Positions 1 through 3,510 of a DNA stretch of 5,993 nucleotides are shown one piece after another. The notes under the pieces were generated by a model. The model did no database searches, was not told the DNA's origin, and saw nothing but the letters and a program-made list of their open reading frames with translations. Source of the DNA: Nitrososphaerota archaeon (lineage in GTDB: Archaea; Thermoproteota; Nitrososphaeria; Nitrososphaerales; JAGGXQ01); contig JAGGXQ010000113.1 in the NCBI GenBank assembly GCA_021162925.1, forward strand, positions 1-5,993, in the 5' to 3' direction. Numbering within the stretch: position 1 is the stretch's first letter; every line of letters begins with the position of its first letter. The position numbers and the translations under genes were made by a program.

Positions 1-194
1 ACGTTTACGAGTGCAGACCTCATGAGCAGGTCCCTGCTGATCCTCACGACTATGTTTATCGGCCCCACCTCCAAATGCTCTCCGTTGGTTGGGGAGAGTA
101 TCTCGATTTCCTTGGCCTGCCCGCTGGCGGGAGCGGCCAAAATCGGGACGGTCAACAAAGATAGGGTTAGGATCACGAGCAGGCATCTGTTCAT
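1..194 (-). CDS. Secreted or surface protein, N-terminal fragment, probable Ig-like domain
   Basis: An open frame on the minus strand starts at the ATG at 194-192 and runs off the left edge after 64 codons. Residues 1-25 look like a signal peptide: MNRC, then a hydrophobic core (about residues 5-20, rich in L, V, I and T), then an A-A-P-A-S-G-Q-A region suited to signal peptidase cleavage. After it comes EIEILSPTNGEHLEVGP followed by an INIVVRIS strand. This resembles the opening of bacterial/archaeal Ig-like surface domains (pattern I-x-SP-x-NG-x-x-x-x-x-G), a resemblance judged by eye. An in-frame ATG lies three codons upstream (203-201), but the TATA-like box at 217-225 is centred about 27 bases before 194, which favours a leaderless start at 194. 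The protein is probably exported and exposed at the cell surface. Its full length and function cannot be known from this window. Confidence 0.65.
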   Translation of the reverse strand, partial: MNRCLLVILTLSLLTVPILAAPASGQAKEIEILSPTNGEHLEVGPINIVVRISRDLLMRSALVN

Positions 195-216
195 ACCTAC
201 CATAGAGGGCAAGTCA

Positions 217-225
217 CTTATAAAG
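217..225 (-). promoter_or_regulatory. TATA-like box for the secreted-protein gene
   Basis: CTTTATAAG on the minus strand is centred about 27 bases upstream of the ATG at 194, the usual distance from an archaeal TATA box to the transcription start. This implies a leaderless mRNA. It lies just downstream of the tRNA-Glu gene on the same strand, so the two have separate promoters. Confidence 0.55.
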
Positions 226-251
226 TGATAAGGTCTTAAAGAGAGTGGTTA

Positions 252-326
252 TGCTCCGGCCGGGATTTGAACCCGGGTCTGAGGCTCGAGAGGCCTCTAT
301 GCTTGACCGGACTACACCACCGGAGC
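252..326 (-). tRNA. tRNA-Glu (anticodon CUC)
   Basis: Read on the minus strand this folds as a complete cloverleaf of 75 nt. The acceptor is GCTCCGG paired with CCGGAGC. The D arm is GTGT/GCAT with two G-U pairs. The anticodon stem is GAGGC/GCCTC around loop CTCTCGA, and the T arm is CCGGG/CCCGG around TTCAAAT. The discriminator is A. The anticodon CTC lies at 290-288 and reads GAG (Glu). There is no intron in the anticodon loop. The 3' CCA is not encoded (the A is followed by TAACC), so it must be added by CCA transferase. A TATA-like element sits about 26 bases upstream. Confidence 0.97.
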
Positions 327-346
327 TAAACCCTGATCGTGGGGCA

Positions 347-360
347 GGATTAAAGCTTTT
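347..360 (-). promoter_or_regulatory. Promoter of tRNA-Glu, overlapping the histone 3' end
   Basis: On the minus strand the sequence AAAAGCTTTAATCC has a CTTTAAT TATA-like core centred near 352, about 26 bases before the first base of tRNA-Glu at 326. A purine-rich stretch just upstream could serve as the TFB recognition element. The box covers the histone stop codon (352-350). Confidence 0.5.
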
Positions 361-574
361 CCAGTATGGGCTTGGAGGCCAGCCTTATATCCTCGGCCCT
401 CACGGTCTTCCTGCCGGCATGCCTGGCGAACTCTATCGCCCTCTTCGATATTACCTCCCCTATATCCTCCAAGACCTTTCGAAGCTCGTCGGCCGCGCTA
501 TCGCTGACCCTGTCGGCCCCGGCCTTCTTTATGAGCCTGTACATGGTCGCAAGCCCTATTTCCGGATCATTCAT
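350..574 (-). CDS. Archaeal histone (HMf-like)
   Basis: A 74-residue single histone fold, close in length to HMfA/HMfB. It packages DNA by dimerising and wrapping it. Helix 1 covers about residues 6-19 ([12 protein letters not shown]) and loop 1 is DRVSD (21-25). Long helix 2 spans about 26-53 and loop 2 is GRKTV (54-58). Helix 3 begins at RAEDIRLA (59-66). The family-typical AGA-RVSD and HAGRKT-RAED motifs are all present, and a short ILEKL tail follows. The frame extends back to an ATG at 622, but the TATA box at 596-603 would then lie inside the gene. It is centred about 26 bases before 574, so a leaderless start at 574 is preferred. The gene is divergent from S17e. It is a single-domain histone, not a fusion. 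Confidence 0.95.
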   Translation of the reverse strand: MNDPEIGLATMYRLIKKAGADRVSDSAADELRKVLEDIGEVISKRAIEFARHAGRKTVRAEDIRLASKPILEKL

Positions 575-595
575 AGTCGAGCATCGGCAACGAAG

Positions 596-603
596 ATATT
601 TAA
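596..603 (-). promoter_or_regulatory. TATA box of the histone gene
   Basis: TTAAATAT on the minus strand is centred about 26 bases upstream of the ATG at 574. This spacing decides the start codon and predicts a leaderless transcript. Confidence 0.6.
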
Positions 604-660
604 GTTCTTCTCTTAAGGCCATTTGGGCGTAGAAGGCTGGGAAGGCCGTTTCAAGTAAGC

Positions 661-669
661 ATATTTATA
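661..669 (+). promoter_or_regulatory. TATA box of the S17e-Cgi121 operon
   Basis: ATATTTATA is centred about 27 bases upstream of the ATG at 692, which predicts a leaderless mRNA beginning at or next to that ATG. It forms a divergent promoter pair with the histone box; the two are about 57 bases apart and nothing else is recognisable between them. Confidence 0.6.
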
Positions 670-691
670 CCCATGATCGAAGGCTAAATGG

Positions 692-883
692 ATGGACAGG
701 ATCAGGAGGTACTCGCTCATACTCTTGGAGAGGTATCCGAGCCTGTTCACGGAGGATTTCGAGACCAACAAGGAGCTCCTCAAGAAGGTCGCGAAGATAA
801 CTTCGAAGGAGCTCAGGAACGAGATAGCGGGCTACCTGACCAGGATGGTGAAGAAGGGGGCCTTAGGGGTAAGGGCCGAATGA
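692..883 (+). CDS. rps17e: Ribosomal protein S17e (eS17)
   Basis: A 63-residue small-subunit ribosomal protein of the archaeal/eukaryotic eS17 family, which has no bacterial counterpart. The family signature is clear: basic N-terminus MDRIRRYS, then DFETNK at 22-27, then SKELRNEIAGYLTR at 38-51. Length matches archaeal members, which lack the long C-terminal part of eukaryotic S17. The start at 692 fits the TATA box spacing. Its TGA stop overlaps the ATG of the next gene (ATGA at 880-883), so the downstream Cgi121 fusion is probably co-transcribed and translationally coupled. Confidence 0.95.
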   Translation: MDRIRRYSLILLERYPSLFTEDFETNKELLKKVAKITSKELRNEIAGYLTRMVKKGALGVRAE

Positions 884-1614
884 TAGAGGTCAGGATTTTG
901 GGGCCCTTGAGGTCGATCCTCAAGAAGGATCGGATGGTCTTCGACGGCAAGGAGATGAAGGTGTCCGAGCTCGCTGCCAGGTTAGGGGTGGAGGAGGGCT
1001 CCCTGCTCGTGTTCGTGAACGGGGCCGAAATTTCGAGCCTGGACGGGATGGATACGGTCGTGAGGGAGGGGGACAGGATCGAAGTGCTCTCGACGCTGCA
1101 CTGTAGCGCGTTCAAGATGGACGGCCAAGTCGGGCTCGTCCACGGCCTCAGGTTGAAAGGGGATCCCGGCTCCATCCTAGAGGGGCTGAGGAAGAGGTTC
1201 GGGGGCGTGATCCAGCTCGTCGATCCCGGATGCCTGGCCGGGGAGCTACATGCAAGGCTAGTCCTTCAGCAGTGCTTCGAGGCGATGAAGAGGGGGGCGC
1301 TTTACGCAAAGAAGGCCGACATAGACCTGCTCATGAGGATCTGCTGCACCGATCAGATAAAAGAGGCCTTAGAGGAGGCAAGGGTGAAGGGGAGGGAGGC
1401 GATCCTGCTCGCCATCCTAGACGAGGGGGAGGCGAAGCGACTCGAGGAATTCTTGAAGGACGGCATCGACGACGGGATACTGAAGCCGGACGAGCGGAGG
1501 GTTTCCAGGCTCATGAGGAAGCGCGGGATAGGGGGCGAACTCCTGAACGCGACCATGAAGGAGGACGGGCTCCCCTACCTGCTCGCCGAAAACGCCGCCC
1601 TCCTGAAGCTTTAG
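880..1614 (+). CDS. Fusion of a MoaD/ThiS-like ubiquitin fold with KEOPS subunit Cgi121
   Basis: A 244-residue protein. Residues 1-76 read as a MoaD/ThiS-type beta-grasp domain: MIEVRILGPLRSIL, a VSELAARLGV helix, LLVFVNG at 42-48 and the final strand VREGDRIEVL at 61-70. It does not end in the Gly-Gly needed for adenylation and sulfur transfer. Residues about 84-244 match Cgi121: IQLVDPGCLAGELHA at 111-125, the LLMRICCTDQIKEAL segment at 150-164 (family form is roughly Y-x-SG-x-RQI-x-x-A), an ILLAIL strand and the typical C-terminal ENAALLKL. Cgi121 belongs to KEOPS, which makes t6A at tRNA position 37, and helps dock tRNA. Start 880 overlaps the S17e stop as ATGA. A longer frame back to 688 only overlaps S17e out of frame. 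Met80 (1117-1119) lies exactly at the domain boundary and could start a free Cgi121, but no Shine-Dalgarno precedes it. Cgi121 identity is strong; the N-terminal fold is a by-eye match. Confidence 0.85.
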   Translation: MIEVRILGPLRSILKKDRMVFDGKEMKVSELAARLGVEEGSLLVFVNGAEISSLDGMDTVVREGDRIEVLSTLHCSAFKMDGQVGLVHGLRLKGDPGSILEGLRKRFGGVIQLVDPGCLAGELHARLVLQQCFEAMKRGALYAKKADIDLLMRICCTDQIKEALEEARVKGREAILLAILDEGEAKRLEEFLKDGIDDGILKPDERRVSRLMRKRGIGGELLNATMKEDGLPYLLAENAALLKL

Positions 1615-2129
1615 CCCCTCTTCTCCCTGACCAGGCTGAATTCGTCCTCGGGCCTTATGACCGATACGCCGGTCAGCCCGCCTATTATCTCTATCAGGAC
1701 TACGCGATCCGGGTGCTCGAGATCGACCTTCCTATCTATCACGCCCGCGGCGGCATCTATAACGTCCCTGCTCGAGATTGACGTGTGCCTCTTCCTCAAA
1801 GTGATCCTGAAGCTCTCCCCCTCCCCGATCTTACCCGAGAGCCTCTTGACGGCCTCCGATATGCTTCCGACGTCCGTATCTACCACGACTTCGACCGGAA
1901 CGAGCTTCATCACGTTCATCACCGCCCAAGGCTCGTTCCTCACCTTCTCCTTGACGAACGAGATGAAGGAGAACGGATCGACCTTGCTCTTGACGACCAT
2001 GAGGCCAGATACCTCGGTCCTCCTCACGGATGGGGAGTCGTCCCCGAACTCCCTCAAAAGCGAGATCAGCTCCAACGCCGCCTCCCTCTCCCTGTTCCTG
2101 GGGGAAGAGGCTATCAGGTTGAAATCCAT
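1611..2129 (-). CDS. THUMP-domain RNA-binding protein (archaeal COG1818-like)
   Basis: A 172-residue protein resembling the stand-alone archaeal THUMP proteins related to eukaryotic Tan1/THUMPD1, which assists tRNA N4-acetylcytidine formation. The N-terminal part (FNLIASSPRN, then RRTEVSGLMVVKS at about 36-48) matches the usual lead-in domain. The THUMP core covers about 70-160: MKLVPVEVVVDTD (74-86), FRITLRKRHTS (107-117), then IDRKVDL-HPDRVV and EIIGGLTGVSVI (147-158). There is no methyltransferase or sulfurtransferase domain, so it probably presents tRNA to a partner enzyme. The start at 2129 has a strong Shine-Dalgarno (2137-2146). The first 16 bases overlap the end of tsaC, so the two form an operon. 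Its TAA interlocks with the TAG of the convergent Cgi121 gene. The tRNA substrate is not known from sequence. Confidence 0.8.
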   Translation of the reverse strand: MDFNLIASSPRNREREAALELISLLREFGDDSPSVRRTEVSGLMVVKSKVDPFSFISFVKEKVRNEPWAVMNVMKLVPVEVVVDTDVGSISEAVKRLSGKIGEGESFRITLRKRHTSISSRDVIDAAAGVIDRKVDLEHPDRVVLIEIIGGLTGVSVIRPEDEFSLVREKRG

Positions 2130-2719
2130 GACAGGATCTCCTCCTTGCTGACGAACCCCTCCCTTATTACCTCTACCCTCCCTCCGGATACGTCGACCAC
2201 CGTCGAAGGAATCCCCAGAGGGGTAGGGCCGCAGTCGAGCATCACGTCGAACCTGGGCCCAAGCCTCGATAGGACCTCCTCAGGGCTCCTAGGGGGTGGC
2301 GTGCCGGATAGGTTCGCGCTCGTCCCTACCAGGGCCCCGCCGACCAGCCCTATGAGCTCCCTGGCGACCTTGTGGGCCGGGACCCTGAGCCCGACCTTTC
2401 CGTCCTTGATCAGCCCCTTCGGCAGGCCCTTGTCCCTGGCCTCGAGCACCAGGGTGAGGGGGCCAGGGAGGAACCTGGAGGCCAGCCTCTCGGCCAAGGG
2501 GTTCCAGACCCCCAGCCCCTTCATGACGCTCAAAGAGGAGCAGAGGATCGGGAGGGGCTTGTCGGGCCTCATCTTCGCCTCTAGGACCGCCCTCACGGCC
2601 CTTTCGTTCCTCGGATCGCAACCCAGGCCGTAGACCGTGTCGGTAGGGTAGACTACGAGCCCTCCCTTAAGCACCACCTCGGCCGCCTCCCTCACCTCCC
2701 CGCAGCTCAGTATCTTCAC
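2114..2719 (-). CDS. tsaC: Threonylcarbamoyl-AMP synthase, short TsaC/YrdC form
   Basis: This enzyme makes threonylcarbamoyl-AMP from threonine, bicarbonate and ATP, the activated donor that KEOPS uses for t6A37 on ANN-decoding tRNAs. The YrdC fold is complete in 201 residues: PTDTVYGLG at 25-33, KMRPDKPLPIL at 49-59, FLPGPLTLVL at 83-92, VGLRVPAH at 109-116, GTSANLSG at 132-139 and GIPSTVVDV at 169-177. The C-terminal Sua5 domain found in many archaeal Sua5 proteins is absent. The frame can be read from a TTG at 2761, but that would put the AT-rich promoter (2729-2749) inside the gene. The GTG at 2719-2717 lies about 25-27 bases after the TATA-like box and starts directly on the KILSCGEV strand, so I prefer it as a leaderless start. 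It overlaps the THUMP gene by 16 bases. Confidence 0.93.
   Translation of the reverse strand: MKILSCGEVREAAEVVLKGGLVVYPTDTVYGLGCDPRNERAVRAVLEAKMRPDKPLPILCSSLSVMKGLGVWNPLAERLASRFLPGPLTLVLEARDKGLPKGLIKDGKVGLRVPAHKVARELIGLVGGALVGTSANLSGTPPPRSPEEVLSRLGPRFDVMLDCGPTPLGIPSTVVDVSGGRVEVIREGFVSKEEILSWIST
2137..2146 (-). promoter_or_regulatory. Shine-Dalgarno site of the THUMP gene
   Basis: AAGGAGGAGA on the minus strand ends 7 bases before the ATG at 2129. It lies inside the last codons of tsaC and supports internal translation of the second gene of that operon. Confidence 0.65.
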
Positions 2720-2728
2720 GCTAGCGGG

Positions 2729-2749
2729 TAAAAGCTTAAAATTAAAAGG
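2729..2749. promoter_or_regulatory. Shared AT-rich divergent promoter: tsaC (-) and micro-ORF/tpiA (+)
   Basis: This AT-rich block contains CTTAAAATTAAAAG on the plus strand and the matching CTTTTAATTTTAAG on the minus strand, so it can act as a TATA element in both directions. For tsaC it is centred about 25-27 bases before the GTG at 2719. For the plus strand it would start transcription near 2765, close to the Shine-Dalgarno of the micro-ORF. Transcription in the two directions may therefore compete. Confidence 0.5.
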
Positions 2750-2759
2750 CCTTACGTTC

Positions 2760-2768
2760 AAAGGAGGT
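2760..2768 (+). promoter_or_regulatory. Strong Shine-Dalgarno of the acidic micro-ORF
   Basis: AAAGGAGGT matches the archaeal anti-Shine-Dalgarno very well and lies 8 bases before the ATG at 2777. It is the main evidence that the 24-codon frame is translated. Confidence 0.65.
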
Positions 2769-2776
2769 CGGTGGCC

Positions 2777-2851
2777 ATGTCGGAGGAGGAAGAGTGGGAG
2801 GAGTTCGAGGAGGAAGAGGAAGAAGAGGAGTGGGAGGAGGAAGAGTTTTGA
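2777..2851 (+). CDS. Poly-glutamate micro-ORF (24 residues) overlapping tpiA
   Basis: An ATG preceded by an excellent Shine-Dalgarno opens 24 codons with the pattern M-S-E4-W-E2-F-E8-W-E4-F, then TGA at 2849-2851. Eighteen of 24 residues are Glu and the only other side chains are Ser, Trp and Phe. A 12-base unit (gag tgg gag gag) occurs twice, 36 bases apart (2792-2803 and 2828-2839). I do not recognise the family. It could be a functional acidic micropeptide, a leader whose translation controls tpiA, or purine-rich DNA whose real job is to supply ribosome-binding sequence. Its stop overlaps a possible TTG start of tpiA (TTGA). Glu appears as both GAG and GAA, and the aromatic spacing is regular, which hints at selection on the peptide; this is weak evidence in a frame this short. 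Confidence 0.5.
   Translation: MSEEEEWEEFEEEEEEEEWEEEEF
2833..2840 (+). promoter_or_regulatory. Possible tpiA Shine-Dalgarno inside the micro-ORF
   Basis: GGAGGAGG lies 7 bases before the TTG at 2848 and 19 bases before the ATG at 2860. The spacing favours the TTG start for tpiA. The surrounding glutamate codons are all purine-rich, so the match may be fortuitous. Confidence 0.4.
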
Positions 2852-3510
2852 AGGGCAGGATGCTCCTGATAAACTTCAAGAACTACCTGGAGGCCTCCGG
2901 GGATCGTGCTCTAGGGCTGGCCAGGGCCGCCGAGCGCGTATCCGAGGAGCTTGAAGCCGAGATCGTCGTCGCACCCCCGCTACCTTTTTTGGCCTTGGTG
3001 GCTAGGAGCGTCTCCATACCCGTGTACTCTCAGCATACCGACTGCGCCAAGGTCGGGAGCACGACGGGCCATATGGTGGCAGAGGTCGAGAAGAGCGCGG
3101 GGGCGAGGGGCTCGATAGTGAACCACAGCGAGAGGAGGCTCGATATCGATTGCATCGGGCAGGTCGTCGAGAAGCTGAGGGAGCTGGGGATGGTGAGCGT
3201 GGTCTGCGCAAGGACGCCCGACGAGGTTTCCATGATTTCGGAGTTGAGGCCGGACTACGTCGCCATAGAGCCCCCCGAGCTCATAGGCACGGGCATAGCC
3301 GTCTCGAAGGCGAAGCCGGAGGTCATAAAGGACTCCTTGAACGCGATAAAGGGGGATGTGAAGTTGCTCTGCGGGGCCGGCATAGTCGGTTACGAGGACG
3401 TGAAGAAGGCCGTTGAGCTGGGGGCCGAAGGCGTTTTGGTGGCGAGCGGGATCGTCAAGGCCAAGGACTGGGAGGGGAAGATAAGGGAGCTGGCCGAGGG
3501 CCTGCTCTAG
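2848..3510 (+). CDS. tpiA: Triosephosphate isomerase, archaeal type
   Basis: It interconverts dihydroxyacetone phosphate and glyceraldehyde 3-phosphate in cytosolic glycolysis/gluconeogenesis. At 220 residues it matches the compact archaeal TIM, shorter than the roughly 250-residue bacterial/eukaryotic enzyme. Catalytic residues counted from the TTG start are Lys11 in INFKNY, His93 in VNHSERR and Glu141 in AIEPPELIGTG. The GTGIAVSKAKPEVI segment, CGAGI and GVLVASGIVKAKD form the phosphate-binding loops of the barrel. Two starts are possible: TTG at 2848, which overlaps the micro-ORF stop and has a well-spaced Shine-Dalgarno, or ATG at 2860, which gives 216 residues. Both keep all active-site residues. 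The frame is open back to 2794, but that part is the micro-ORF in another frame. Its TAG interlocks with the aspS stop in the palindrome CTAG. Confidence 0.96.
   Translation: MKGRMLLINFKNYLEASGDRALGLARAAERVSEELEAEIVVAPPLPFLALVARSVSIPVYSQHTDCAKVGSTTGHMVAEVEKSAGARGSIVNHSERRLDIDCIGQVVEKLRELGMVSVVCARTPDEVSMISELRPDYVAIEPPELIGTGIAVSKAKPEVIKDSLNAIKGDVKLLCGAGIVGYEDVKKAVELGAEGVLVASGIVKAKDWEGKIRELAEGLL

Noticed and set aside
22..228. Plus-strand frame of 68 codons
   Set aside because: It is antisense to a frame with a clear signal peptide, an Ig-like start and a well-placed TATA box, and its own product has no recognisable features.
245..616. Plus-strand frame of 123 codons
   Set aside because: It runs across tRNA-Glu and the full antisense of the histone gene, so it is a shadow of GC-rich coding DNA.
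688..879. N-terminal extension of the Cgi121 fusion back to 688
   Set aside because: This part is S17e read in another frame. The ATG at 880 with the ATGA overlap begins exactly at the beta-grasp domain.
2211..2226. Short inverted repeat CCCC-AGA-GGGG as a terminator
   Set aside because: It lies inside tsaC, has no following T-tract, and such short GC pairs are expected by chance in this composition.
2289..2621. Minus-strand frame of 110 codons inside tsaC
   Set aside because: It is an out-of-frame reading of tsaC, dominated by Gly, Arg, Pro and Glu.
1785..2633. Long plus-strand frame of 282 codons
   Set aside because: It is antisense to THUMP and tsaC, both with intact family motifs. Its product is rich in Pro, Ser, Leu and Arg without any motif.
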